From Dactylis glomerata (Eukaryota; Streptophyta; Magnoliopsida; Poales; Poaceae): DNA of 64,000 nt. Shown one piece after another: positions 1 through 11,229 of this stretch. A model generated the notes under the pieces. The model made no database searches and was not told where the DNA came from. It saw only the letters and a program-made list of their open reading frames with translations. The translations under genes and the position numbers were made by a program. The stretch spans positions 8,275,318-8,339,317 of the forward strand of contig QXEO01000382.1 of assembly GCA_007115705.1 (NCBI GenBank). Reading direction: 5' to 3'. Each line of letters opens with the position of its first letter. Within the stretch, counting starts at the first letter, position 1.

Positions 1-1044
1 TCCTTATCAAGTAAATATTCACATATATCTACTCAAATCATCGGTTAAAGTAAATGAAGTTCAAGAATTCACCACTCACGTCTACATATAATGAACTATA
101 TACATCCACATGTACATCATCCAATAAGTTAGTCGTCCGTTCTTCTGTGGCTTACAAACAGAGTTTTAATCATCTCTAGGAAATTTTCACAAGTGTCAAT
201 TGATTCGAAATCAAAAGACTCCAAAATTCCATCAACATGGAGTTTCTTCATGTTTACTTTCCAATATGATTTAAACGGTGGTGTCACTCATAAGTGATCT
301 TCTAATTATTTGTCTTGCGACATTTTTAGCATCAGTGTTATGGATGTGATTTCTCCAACAAGATAAATGTTCATTCGTCTTTTATGAATGCGGTAATAAT
401 TTGAACAACCATTGTTCTCATAATACCAGAACAAAATAACAATTATTCAAACAAATCTTGAAGGCTAGGTTTAATTTCAACGAAACACAATAACACTTTA
501 TTTGTTTTCGATGAGAATCATCCCATATTCATTTGCTAGTTAATTAGGCCATTGTAGTTCTTGTATTGCGTTGTTCTATATGATAGTTCATACCAACCAA
601 TTTAGTATCAAATACCCAAGAACCACATTGTTTTAACAAGCAACGAATACAACCATAACATGTATATATTCTATATACCTGAGCTGGACATTTCCAGTCT
701 TTTCTTTTCCTCCAGAATAAATTTCGGATTCTCTTTTAGCAATTCTTTTCCTTCTAGAAGAATCTATCAACATCAATAGTGGCGCCATACACATGGCACA
801 TAGTTCAAGGCACGATTAGTCAAACACTAATATCCTTGGACTCGCACTTTGAAGTAGATCACCATAATCAAATATTTGGCGCTCTTCCAAATTCCATTCT
901 TTAGTAATCTTTTAGTGTAGTAAACATTTTACCTACATCTTCTATTCATCCTATCATGACAACTTTCATGATCAAGATACTATAGCTCATGAGGATGAAT
1001 TGTGAGTATAATGCTTGTTCCCAAAACCTTTTTAGGAGATCTAG
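1..1044 (-). mobile_element. Interior of element E, left part (noncoding)
   Basis: AT-rich sequence with no credible reading frame. Removing CD with its ACGGC duplication joins this stretch to the sequence from 25129 onward, which runs into the primer site and LTR of E. It is therefore read as the interior of E, further from the LTR. I recognise no domain in it; the far end of E lies outside the window. Confidence 0.6.
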
Positions 1045-1049
1045 ACGGC
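1045..1049. repeat. Target-site duplication of CD (left copy)
   Basis: ACGGC lies directly before the TG of the LTR at 1050. The same five bases follow the LTR end at 25123 (25124-25128). This matching pair shows that the two minus-strand LTRs, 22 kb apart, belong to one insertion. Confidence 0.93.
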
Positions 1050-2680
1050 TGCTACTTATTGATGGCGCCCAGAAAATTAGCTGCTGGTGCCAAGTTGATG
1101 TGAAGCAGACTGTCCTTGTGCGTGGTGGATAACCAGCCCGTTGGGAACCCCAAGAGGAAGGTATGATGAGTATAGCAGCTAGTCTTCCCTTAGTTAAGAA
1201 ACCAAGGTTTAATATCGATCAGGAGAGGAGAGACAATGACAACTGAAGGTGATGCGGAACCTGCACACACACAAACAAATACTTTGTTCCCAACTTGCGA
1301 TGAGGTTGTCAATCTCACCGGTTTGCTTGAAACAAAGGTTATGAGCGTATCGAGTGGAAAACAATATTGTATGCGAGTAAAGTAAACAGTGCGAGTAAAG
1401 TAAACAGGTGATAGCAATATGATGGAAATAGGACCGGGGTCCACAGTTCACTAGTGGTGTCTCTCCATAGATAAAATAACACATGCTGGGTAAACAAATT
1501 ACAGTTGGGCAATTGATAAAATAAAGATAAACGTGATATGTCAAGAAGATCACTATGAGATTTACTCTGGGCATTACAACAAAATACATAGACCGCCATC
1601 CAACTGCATCTATGACTAATAATCCACTCCCGGGGATATCAATCCGAACACCCCAGTAGTATTAAGTTGCGAACAACAGATAATTGCATTAAGCAAAGTG
1701 TGTAATGTAAACAAAGCATATGCCCTTGAGCATATGAATGTTGTTTTCTCCCTAGTAGCAACAGCACATCTACCACCTTAGAGGTTTCTGTCACTCCCCC
1801 AGGTGAAATAGAGGCATGAACCCACTATCGAGCATAAATACCCCCTCTTGGAGTCACTAGCAACTACTCGGCCAAGATAGCTACTAACAACAGAGAGCAT
1901 GCAAGATCATAAACAACATAGAGATAACAAAAGATATAATTCAGTACAGCAACTTAATCATAAACACCAATATTCATCGGATCCCAACAAACCAAACATG
2001 TAGAATTACATAACGGTGATCTCAATCATGTAGGGCAGCTCATGAGATCTAAACATGAAGCACATGGTGGAGAAGACAACCATCTAGCTACTGCTATGGA
2101 CCCATAGTCCAAGGTAGACTACTCACTCATCACTCCGGAGGCAAGCATGGCAATGAAGAAGACCTCCGGTGGCGATTCCCCTCTCCGGCAGGGTGCCGGG
2201 AAGAGCTTCTGGACCCTCCCGATCTTCGGGTCGACGGCGGCGGCGGATCGCGATGTGTTCTGGAAATCTGATCGGGTACTTAGGTTTTACGCGTCGGGGG
2301 GTCTTTATAGGCGAAGGGGCGTCGTCAGAGGAGGAGCCAGGCGCCCTCACGCGGGGCCCGCGCGGCCAGGGGCCTGGCCGCGCCGCCCCTGCGTGTGGGG
2401 CCCTGGTGGCCCCCCTCCGGCTCTCCTTCGGATCTCTGGAAGCTTCTGGGTAAAATAAGACTTCAGGAACTTGTTTCGTCCAATTCCGAGAATATTTCCT
2501 GTGTATCACTTCTGAAACACAAAAACAGCAGAAAACATGGAACTGGCACTGTGGCAACTCGTTAATAGGTTAGTTCCAGAAAATGCATAAAAGTGCCACT
2601 AAGTGTAACGAAACAATATGCAAATGGTGTAAAAACAAGCATGGAGCATCAAAAATTATAGATACGTTGGAGACGTATCA
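1050..2680 (-). repeat. 3' LTR of CD
   Basis: Read on the minus strand it begins TGATACGTCTCC at 2680 and ends in CA at 1050. It matches 23492-25123 almost base for base. It holds a GC-rich promoter block (about 2160-2460) with a TATA element. Near its end lies a partial copy of the primer-site region (see findings). Confidence 0.93.
2302..2310 (-). promoter_or_regulatory. TATA box of CD LTR
   Basis: The minus strand reads CTATAAAGA at the edge of a GC-rich block, the usual position of an LTR promoter. The same sequence is at 24745-24753 in the 5' LTR, the copy that would drive transcription. Confidence 0.55.
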
Positions 2681-3008
2681 AGCATCCCCAAGCTTAACTC
2701 CTGCTCGTCCTCGAGTAGGTAAGTGATAACAAAGAATAATTTTTGAGGTGACATGCACCTACACAATCTTGATCATATATGTAAGCATTGGTGAGCTGGG
2801 ATCATAAGAACTTAAAACATGGGAATGAAGATATAATCATGACAATAAGAATTTAGCAACCATGTTGTAAACATGCAAATGAACACAAACAAAAGATCAT
2901 GAAAATGAAACAATGAAAGTCAAACATGTGTTCAAATCATAAGGAAAAACATACAAATGGTTTTCAGCTTGTCCTTCAAAGAGAGCAAAACATAAATGCA
3001 TAGGACAC
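2681..3008 (-). mobile_element. 3' end of CD interior with polypurine tract
   Basis: This is the reverse complement of the sequence just before the second LTR of A (about 9448-9771). On the minus strand the purine-rich AAGCTTGGGGATGC abuts the 3' LTR and is the likely polypurine tract. The stretch is cut at 3008, where an LTR of A begins without a visible duplication of the break. Confidence 0.88.
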
Positions 3009-4576
3009 TGATACGTCTCCAACGTATCTATAATTTTTGATGCTCCATGCTTGTTTTTACACCATTTGCCTAATGTTTCGTTACACTTCATGGCGTTTTT
3101 ATGCGATTTCCGGAACTAACCTATTAACGAGTTGCCACAGTGCTAGTTCCCTATTTTCTGCTGTTTTTGTGTTTCAGAAGTGATACACAGGAAATATTCT
3201 CGGAATTGGACGAAACAAAAGCCAGAAGTCTTATTTTTCCCGGGAGCATCCAGACATCCGAAGAGAGGAAGGAGAGGGGCCACAGGTCTCCCTCACACAG
3301 GGCTGGCGCGGCCCAGGCCCTGGCCGCGCCGCCCCTGTGTGAGGAGGCCCTGGCAGCCCTCTGACATCGCCCCTTCGCCTATAAGAAGCCTCGGGACGAA
3401 AAACCCTAAAGGAGTCGGCATTTTCCAGAAAGAGTTCCGCAGTTCCGCCGCCGCCACCGACGAATTTCGGGGGACAGAAGTCTCTGTTCCGGCACCCTAC
3501 CGGGACGGGGAAGTGTCCCCGGAGCCATCTCCATCGGTCTCCATCGCCGTCTCCGCCGTCTCCATCGACCTCACCGCCATCTCCATCAACCTTGCTGTCT
3601 CCTATGACGAGGAGGGAGTAGGTCATCCCCGGGGCTGAGGGCTCTACCGGTAGCTATGTGGTTCACCTCTCTCTCCCATGATGTGATCTTTATGTGATAG
3701 TGAGCTTTGTATCATGTTGAACAAGTAGATGTTATTATTCAGATATTATGCTACTCCTATGCTTAATTATTATAGTGTACTCTAGTGATGTTATTAAAGT
3801 AATCTATTCCTCCTGCCATGGTGTAACGGTGACAGTGCGTGCATCATGGTGGTACTTGGTTTAGGCTATGATTGTGATCTCTTGTGGATTATGAGAGTAA
3901 TTATTACTATGATAGTATTGAAGTGATCTATTCCTCATTTCATGGTGTAATGTTGACAGTGTGTGCACCGTGTTAGTACTTGGTCTAAGTTGCAATAATA
4001 TCTATCTTGAATTGTGATCTGATTTGGATGTCTCTATGAGTGGTGTTTGTCAAGTACTTGATGAACTTTAAGGGGTGCTTCTGTAGCCACTACACAATGA
4101 TTAGTGTTATTCAATAGGAGAGTAATTCAGAGTACCATAGTGGAGAGAAGTTATTTATTTGTTCATTCATGTTATATTGTTGGGAGTGTTTCCACTAGTA
4201 AAAGTATGATCCCTAGGCCTTGTTTCCAAGCATTGCACACCGTTTACTTGCTATTTTGTTACTTGTTTGCTTGCAGCGATATTTATTTCACATCACGTTT
4301 GCTACTTATAATCATCTATACCACTTGTATTTCACTATCTCTTCGCCGAACTAGTGCACCTATACATCTGACAAGTGTATTGGGTGTGTTGGGGACACAA
4401 GAGACTTTCTGTATTGTAATTGCAGGGTTGCTTGAGAGGAATAGCTTTGACCTCTAACCTCCCTGAGTTCGATAAACCTTGGGTGATCCACTTAAGGGAA
4501 ACTTGCTGTTGTTCTACAAACCTCTGCACTTGGAGGCCCAACAAGTGTCTACAAGAATAGAAGTGCGTAGACATCA
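3009..4576 (+). repeat. First LTR of A
   Basis: A 1568-bp LTR starting TGATACGTCTCC and ending ATCA ten bases before the primer site. It is nearly identical to the second LTR (1086 + 483 bp once B is removed). Only its first few hundred bases resemble the CD LTR; the remainder has diverged, so A and CD are different subfamilies. Confidence 0.92.
3379..3387 (+). promoter_or_regulatory. TATA box of A LTR
   Basis: CTATAAGAA follows a GC-rich block, with a parallel copy at 10142-10150 in the second LTR. It is the likely core promoter for the A transcript. Confidence 0.5.
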
Positions 4577-4586
4577 AGCTCTTTTC

Positions 4587-4603
4587 TGGCGCCGTTGCCG
4601 GGG
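4587..4603 (+). other. Primer-binding site of A (tRNA-Asp)
   Basis: TGGCGCCGTTGCCGGGG starts ten bases after the LTR. It is complementary to the 3' end of plant tRNA-Asp (ending CCCCGGCAACGGCGCCA, from general knowledge). The same site recurs at 20439-20455 and, on the minus strand, at 23465-23481 and 54738-54754. Confidence 0.9.
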
Positions 4604-4716
4604 AGGTAAGGTAAAAGGTACTCGCATCCTCCTGTGTGAGTGCTCGGAGTTATTTCCTTTAGATTCTGCAATTACATCTTTTTGTTTCTTGTTTTTATTT
4701 TCACTAGTTAGGCTTA

Positions 4717-5160
4717 ATGGAAAACAAAGAGTTCTTTAGTCTTTTTCCTGATTTTAGATTTGAAGAGAAAATTGAAAATCCTTTGGAGCTTATTTCGCAT
4801 AGCAATGTTATTAGTACGAATGCTTTGAATACCGTTAATGCTAATGCTATAGAAAAGTCTAAGCTTGGGGAAGCTGGTTTTGTTAAGTATGATATTTTTA
4901 GTCCCCCAGCTTTAGTGGAGAAGGTCTGTTCTGATAATATTTTATCTCCCATATGTGATGTTCCTAGTGATGCTTGTGCTCCCCATCCTTTTAAAATACC
5001 TACGAAGATTGTTGAACATGTTAGGGATAACTGCTATTTAGGAGATGGAACTGTCCATCCTGGTGACCATTTGCTTTTTATACATGAATTATGCGAGTTG
5101 TTCCAGTGTGCAGGTATTTCAATGAACCAAGTTAAGAAGAAGGTATTCTTTTTTCGCTGA
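4717..5160 (+). pseudogene. gag: A gag, 5' segment (frameshifted)
   Basis: The frame opens at an ATG 114 bases after the primer site (MENKEFFSLF) and runs 147 residues. It then fails in a T-rich run near 5148, where the parallel copy at 20569 has one more base and stays open. The gag homology continues in another frame from about 5160, so a single-base deletion split the gene. It would encode the N-terminal part of a capsid-like polyprotein packaged in cytoplasmic virus-like particles. No known domain is recognisable in this part alone. Confidence 0.75.
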
Positions 5161-5189
5161 AAGGCAGAGCTGAGAAATGGTATAAAACA

Positions 5190-7187
5190 TTGAAGGATGG
5201 CCGATCTATTGATTGGGAGGAAATTGAACCTCTCTTTTATTCTAAATTCTATCCTTCTAGTCAGGTTTATAAAGATAGGAATTACATTTATAATTTTCAT
5301 CCGCATGAGGGAGAAAGCATTGCCCAAGCTTGGGGAAGATTGAAGTTACTAATGCATAAATGTCCTATTCATGATCTTCCCCGTAATATTGTTATTAATA
5401 ATTTTTATGCAAGGCTTTCAGGACATTACAAGGACTATCTAGATGCATGCTTTGATGGGTCTTTCACAAGCAAGGATGTCGACACCAAGTGGGGTCTGCT
5501 TGAAAGAATTCAAAACAATATTGAAGGTTGGGATAGCGATAAAGGTAAAGGATCAAGTATGAATTACGAGTTTGAATGCATTAAGTCTTTCGCTGAAACT
5601 GCTAATTTTCAAGAGCTTAGTGCTAAATATGGTCTTGATCCTCAAATTATGGTTGATTGCTTTAAAGCCTTTGCTTCCCATATGAATGTTCCTAAAGGAA
5701 ATGGGGACGTGTATCATGAACCTTTTAAGGACACTCGCGTAGAAAATGATATTGTTGTTGATGATTCCAATAAACATGCTCAAACTTCTAAAAGTCCTAT
5801 TTCTTATAAGCATGTTAATTTTTGTGGAGTACATAGACCTTGTGAACATAGTTACAGCAAGGAAGATTATTGTGTCCATCATGCAAATGAAGAAACCCGA
5901 ATATGGTACAGGGATATAGGCGAGATCGGTAAGAAGGTTTGTGAGCTTTATCCTTTTCTTTGTAAACATTGCGATTACATAGGTCATTTTAATTTCCAAT
6001 GCTCAAGCCCTAATAGTTACTCTTCTAGTACCTTAAGTTTGTATTGTGATGACAAGATTACTCCCAATCAGCATGATGAGCTCACTTTGTTCTTGGCGTG
6101 TGAAGATATATCTAGAAAGATTGCTTTAATAGATATGAATGATGTTGATATTAATAGCACCCTTCGTGGTTGTCGTCTCTATTGTGCTAAAGATTGCCTT
6201 GCAAATACTTACATTCAGAATCTTATAAAACTTGATATTTTGCCAAGCTATGACAGGACTGATAGATGTTTTTATCTTATTAATAGAGAGGAGGAATCCT
6301 CCAAAGTTTCTTCTGTTGTTTCTGTTAGTAAACCAGATTATGTGGAGAAGATGCCCTTCAAGTCTCTCCCTCCTAAAGGAGAGAGTAAGAAGAGTAAGAA
6401 GAAGAAGAAGAAGAAGAAGAGGAGTAAGAGGCGAGAGGACACGGTATCTTCCCCTAAGCGTTATGATCCTGCTATAGATTACGATAATTCTGATTGGGAT
6501 GATGTTCCTATGCCTGTTACCTATGTTAGTGATCATGATTGGGAAAAGCACTCTACTTTTGATATTGAAAATCTTTTTGGTACCAATTCTAAGGTTAATA
6601 ATTGTTGTACCATTAGTGCTATCCATGTTCCTTCTTATGATGATATGTTTGATGAGTATGCTTTGCGACATAGTAGTTCTCTAGCTTGTGATGATGGGTA
6701 TAATATTTTCAGTTCACCTACTTTTGAGGAGAAAATTAGTTATGATTACAATATGCCTCCTGTTTTTGATGATTATGGTGATGATAATAATTATTCTATT
6801 GAATCTGCTCCTACTACTATTGTTCATGTAGGGAGTATTAATCCTTTTATGCATGTGGCTCATGATAGGGATGCTTTATGTGATAGTTATATTGTTAGTT
6901 CTATTCATGATTCTACTGAAAGTTACTATGAGAGAGGGAAATATGGTTTGATGGATCTCAACAATATTGAGTTTCCCCTCTTTATGTTGCAATTCTTGAA
7001 GTTGTACTTGTTTTGCCTTCCTATGCTTTTTGCTTTGCGCTTTCATGACTTGTCTCTTTACAAGACTATTTTTTATAGGAAGTGGTTTAGATTTAAATGT
7101 GTTTCATACATGCTTTTTGATGCTCTCTATTGCTTCAAGTTCTTATATGGCGCCTTTGCCTCAAGCTTTTATATGGCGCCCACATGA
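5190..7187 (+). pseudogene. gag: A gag, main segment with zinc knuckle
   Basis: About 665 residues are open after the upstream frameshift; the first in-frame codon is TTG, so no new start is implied. The opening part resembles the plant retrotransposon gag domain (WEEIEPLFYSKFYP, then WGRLKLLMHKCP). A CCHC knuckle, CKHCDYIGHFNFQC, lies mid-protein. Further on comes a lysine/arginine tract (about 6387-6435), a possible nuclear signal or RNA-binding patch, then a long acidic Asp/Tyr-rich region. The last 70 or so residues are strongly hydrophobic. There is no protease motif and no RT, RNase H or integrase downstream. Function is inferred from the gag-like features and the position after the PBS. 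Confidence 0.75.
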
Positions 7188-7845
7188 GCATCTTTGCAAA
7201 TTACTGCGCCTAGCTCAAAGGCGTTAAAGAAAAGCACTCTTGGGAGATAACCCATTGTTTATTTTTAGTACTTTTTCTTTTATTTGAGTCTTGCAAGTTA
7301 TTACTACTGTAATAACCGCTCCTTACCCTTTTTACTTCGTTGTTGTGCCAAGAGAAGCCTCTAATTTGAGTGAGGTAAGATTTGGGGATGTTGCTGTCCT
7401 GAAACAGTTTTCGGTGCTGCACCGTAAAAATTCGTGAAAATTCTCTATATATCTTTTGGACCTGCGATTTCTTGTGCATATGCCCCAGGTTATATCAAAA
7501 CTTTCATTAGTTGAACACTTTTTGATTTGAGCAACAGAAAACCCTCTAAAAATTCGACCTTTGTAAGCTGTTCTGTTTTGACAGATTTCTGCCAATATTT
7601 GTGTTTGCCGCTTTATCGCTTTCTTTTGAGTTCTTTTGATCACGGAACTTTTGGAGAAGTTGCTACAGTAGTATATGATTTATATGTGGTGGTTTTGAGT
7701 TGAAACCTTAAGCAAAAAGAGGTTGATTATATGTTATGCTTGCACTAATGTTGCTAATAGAATTGTGTTTAGTTTTGTATGAAGGAAGTTTTCAAGTGTA
7801 GGGATTGGAGAATGATGAGATGAGATGAAGAATGGACAAAAGCTC

Positions 7846-7915
7846 AAGCTTGGGGATGCCCATGCATCACCCCAAGAAATATCCAAGAAGTACAAGCGTC
7901 AAAGCTTGGGGATGC
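7846..7915 (+). repeat. Two internal copies of the A polypurine-tract motif
   Basis: AAGCTTGGGGATGC occurs exactly at 7846-7859 and 7902-7915, and a third time as the tract itself at 9758-9771. The first copy can fold with the following CATCACCCCAAG into a short hairpin (about 7849-7876). CD and G carry the same pair in the equivalent place. Confidence 0.85.
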
Positions 7916-9757
7916 CCTCGAGGCACCCCTTCTTCATCGGCAAAAATCAGGTCACCTTTCAAAACACTATATTTTTATTGCTTCATGCACTATGTGTTTT
8001 TCTTGGAGCGTCAGTTGTTTTAGTTTTCATTATTAGTTTTGTTTTATTTGCTGGAATAAATAGTTAGATCACATCATGTTTCTTTTGGAGGAGATGAACT
8101 CGCTTTTCATTTGCCAAGAACGCTCCAGTTTTCATTCTTATCAAAAACCGAGTGTTCTTCTTTTTCTGCTATTGCTTTTGGTTTTCGTTTTCGCCTTGAT
8201 TTGCGTTCAGACCTTGTCATATCTTTTCATCAAGGTGTATTTTTGCCTCAGATCTTTATTGGTTTTCATCAAAAGAGGTGTCTTTAAAAATTTCAAATGG
8301 TGTTGGAAAAGAGAAAAAGCTTTATGCAAAAAAGTGGTACAAGAAGGAGCTTGTGTAGACTGCGGCCTAGGCTTTTTCATGTCATGCTTGATGTCTTTTT
8401 GATAGTATGCTTAGTGGTTTTGCTGTAGCATGACTTGCCTCAAATGACTGAGATTGCTTAATGAGCCTTTGAAAAAATCATGCGTTGTTTTTATTATTTG
8501 GAAGCATTTATTTGGTTTTCTCCTTTGATGCTTTATTTGGGTTGACTTGGCGCATGCTCACACATGTTAGACTCTTACAAAGTCGCCAATAGCCTCTATG
8601 ATCATTTAGTTTTTGACTTTTGATGCTATCTTATGCTTCTTTTAGTGTCGCTTTGTCGCTTTGCATGATTATGGCCGTTATTGCTCTCTTAGTTGGTCGC
8701 TCCCAGTCTTTTGCTAGCCCTCGCCTTGTACTGAGTATGAGCTCTACTCGTGCATCCAACTCCCAAAAACCAAGTTTGCCATTGTGTCCACTATAAACTC
8801 CTATGCATCGTATTTGTAAGCCATTCCAAAGTAAATTTTCATGTGCTACCTTTCAAAAACTTTCAACTACTTCTCGTTTTGTGCCACTGTTTTTAGCTCA
8901 TGGGGACGTAGTGGTCGGATTTGCTATCTTCCATATTGCTTATTCCAAAAAGAAAAAAAAAGAAAAAAAGAAATAAAAAAGGCACTCCTCCATGGAAAGT
9001 GAATGTTGGTGGGCACCCGATGGAATCGGTTAGCCATGGTTTGTGAAAGGAAAAAAGGTGGGGAGGAGTGCCAAGCTTTATAAAAGAGCACAAAAGTGCC
9101 AATCTCTCTCTCAAAAACTTGCTTCATTTTTGTATGGAAGATAGTAAGAACCCCATTGCCAGTCATTGACAAAGACAACCACCTCTCAAAACCAATTTTT
9201 ATCTCTCTGTTTTACAAATGAAAAGCTCTAGCACATTTTTAATCACTGCTTCCCTCTGCGAAGGGCCTTTCTTTTACTTTTATGTTGAGTCACCACCTTC
9301 TACCTTTATGCACCATTAAGAGAGCATAGTTGTCATTCTTAGTATAATGTGCATTGTCCCAAAGTTTTCATTGATTGATTCATATTGTTGGTTTCACTTG
9401 TTCTCAAATTATTTGTATCTAGTCGCCCTCTTAAACTTGAAGGTGTCCTATGCATTTATGTTTTGCTCTCTTTTAAGGACAAGCTGAAAACCACTTGTAT
9501 GTTTTTCCTTATGATACGAACACACATTTGACTTTCATTGTTTCATTTTCATGATCTTTTGTTTGTGTTCATTTGCATGTTTACAACATGGTTGCTAAGT
9601 TTCTATTATCAAGATTATGTCTTTCATGCCTATGTTTTAAGTTCTTATGATCCCAGCTCACAAATGCTTACATATATGATCAAGATTGTGTAGGTGCATG
9701 TCACCTCAAAAATTATTCTTTTGTTATCACTTACCTACTCGAGGACGAGCAGGAGTT

Positions 9758-9771
9758 AAGCTTGGGGATGC
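9758..9771 (+). promoter_or_regulatory. Polypurine tract of A
   Basis: AAGCTTGGGGATGC directly abuts the TG of the second LTR at 9772, the position required to prime plus-strand DNA synthesis. It is not a pure purine run; the core is TTGGGGATG. Confidence 0.75.
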
Positions 9772-10857
9772 TGATACGTCTCCAACGTATCTATAATTTT
9801 TGATGCTCCATGCTTGTTTTTACACCATTTGCCTAATGTTTCGTTACACTTCGTGGCGTTTTTATGCGATTTCCGGAACTAACCTATTAACGAGTTGCCA
9901 CAGTGCCAGTTCCCTGTTTTCTGCTGTTTTTGTGTTTCAGAAGTGATACACAGGAAATATTCTCGGAATTGGACGAAACAAAAGCCAGAAGTCTTATTTT
10001 TCCCGGGAGCATCCAGACATCCGAAGAGAGGAAGGAGAGGGGCCACAGGTCTCCCTCACACTGGGCTGGCACGGCCCAGGCCCTGGCCGCACCGCCCCTG
10101 TGTGAGGAGGCCCTGGCAGCCCTCTGACATCGCCTCTTCGCCTATAAGAAGCCTCGGGACGGAAAACCCTAAAGGAGTCGGCAATTTTCCAGAAAGAGTT
10201 CCGCAGTTCCGCCGCCGCCACCGACGAATTTCGGGGGACAGAAGTCTCTGTTCCGGCACCCTGCCAGGACGGGGAAGTGCCCCCGGAACCATCTCCATCG
10301 GTCTCCATCGCCATCTCCGCCGTCTCCATCGACCTCACCGCCATCTCCATCAACCTTGCTGTCTCCTATGACGAGGAGGGAGTAGTTCATCCCCGGGGCT
10401 GAGGGCTCTACCGGTAACTATGTGGTTCACCTCTCTCTCCCATGATGTGATCTTTATGTGATAGTGAGCTTTGTATCATGTTGAACAAGTAGATGTTATT
10501 ATTCAGATATTATGCTACTCCTATGCTTAATTATTATAGTGTACTCTAGTGATGTTATTAAAGTAATCTATTCCTCCTGCCATGGTGTAATGGTGACAGT
10601 GCGTGCATCATGGTGGTACTTGGTTTAGGCTATGATTGTGATCTCTTGTGGATTATGAGAGTAATTATTACTATGATAGTATTGAAGTGATCTATTCCTC
10701 CTTTCATGGTGTAATGTTGACAGTGTGTGCACCGTGTTAGTACTTGGTCTAAGTTGCAATAATATCTATCTTGAATTGTGATCTGATTTGGATGTCTCTA
10801 TGAGTGGTGTTTGTCAAGTACTTGATGAACTTTAAGGGGTGCTTCTGTAGCCACTAC
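9772..10857 (+). repeat. Second LTR of A, first part (interrupted by B)
   Basis: Collinear with 3009-4090 and nearly identical. It ends with ACTAC (10853-10857), the target duplication of B, and continues at 19946. Confidence 0.93.
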
Positions 10858-11192
10858 TGACAAGGGTATAGCTAATAGAGCCCATTAGTTGAGTACCCCT
10901 AAGGCCCGTATAGCTAGGCCCAATTGTAATGATAGTTGAATACGAGTCTTTACCGTATGTCGATATTGTAATCTGTATCGGACCCTACCTGATCCTCGAG
11001 ACCTGGCCACCTATATATAGGGGCCAGGAGGGGACGGTGTAGGCCAGATTGAAAGCAAGCCAGGTTGAAAACCCAAATTTAATTTCGACACACACTTATT
11101 TCGACTAACTTTACCTTCGAGTTCATCCGACGCCCTATCTCCCCGATCCTAAGTCCTTCATCTAGGACATTTGTCGAGTTAACCCCTCGTCA
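10858..11192 (+). repeat. 5' LTR of B
   Basis: Runs from TGACAAGGGTATAG to CCCCTCGTCA and matches 19606-19940. A TATA element CTATATATAG lies at 11011-11020 (19759-19768 in the partner). Confidence 0.93.
11011..11020 (+). promoter_or_regulatory. TATA box of B LTR
   Basis: CTATATATAG is followed by GGGGCC, in the middle of the LTR and upstream of gag on the sense strand. Confidence 0.6.
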
Positions 11193-11194
11193 AT

Positions 11195-11211
11195 TGGCGC
11201 CAACCGTGGGG
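11195..11211 (+). other. Primer-binding site of B
   Basis: TGGCGCCAACCGTGGGG begins two bases after the LTR. F has the same site with one difference (TGGCGCCCACCGTGGGG). The primer tRNA is not assigned. Confidence 0.75.
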
Positions 11212-11229
11212 ATCTTGGGCGTTGGAATC

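Larger units (their letters stand above)
7188..9771 (+). mobile_element. 3' UTR of A with internal polypurine-like motifs
   Basis: About 2.6 kb without a credible gene. Much of it is shared in inverted orientation with CD (21037-22690) and G (50923-53850), starting within about 15 bases of each coding stop. The segment at about 8780-9215, including an A-rich run near 8947-8981, differs from the equivalent part of G, so the UTR itself is mosaic. It ends in the polypurine tract at 9758-9771. Confidence 0.8.

Noticed and set aside
2123..2557. 144-residue minus frame in the CD LTR
   Set aside because: Same GC-rich LTR block. It has no gene context, and the copy at 24722-25000 is broken.
3180..3638. 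Proline/arginine-rich frames on both strands in the A LTR (also 9895-10371)
   Set aside because: They fall in the GC-rich promoter block of the LTR, occur in every frame there, and lack domains; composition explains them.
4587..4603. tRNA-Asp gene fragment
   Set aside because: Only the 17 bases complementary to the tRNA 3' end occur, at the primer-site position after an LTR; there is no cloverleaf.
6126..6671. 181-residue minus frame opposite the A gag
   Set aside because: A shadow of an AT-rich, Asp/Tyr-rich coding stretch; Ile/Arg-rich nonsense without conserved motifs.
8940..8985. A-rich run as the tail of a LINE/SINE insertion in the A UTR
   Set aside because: No target duplication or element body beside it; it lies in a UTR block that differs from CD/G as a whole.
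11194..11229. Alternative TTG start for the B gag inside the primer site
   Set aside because: Non-ATG and overlapping the PBS; the ATG at 11230 is sufficient.
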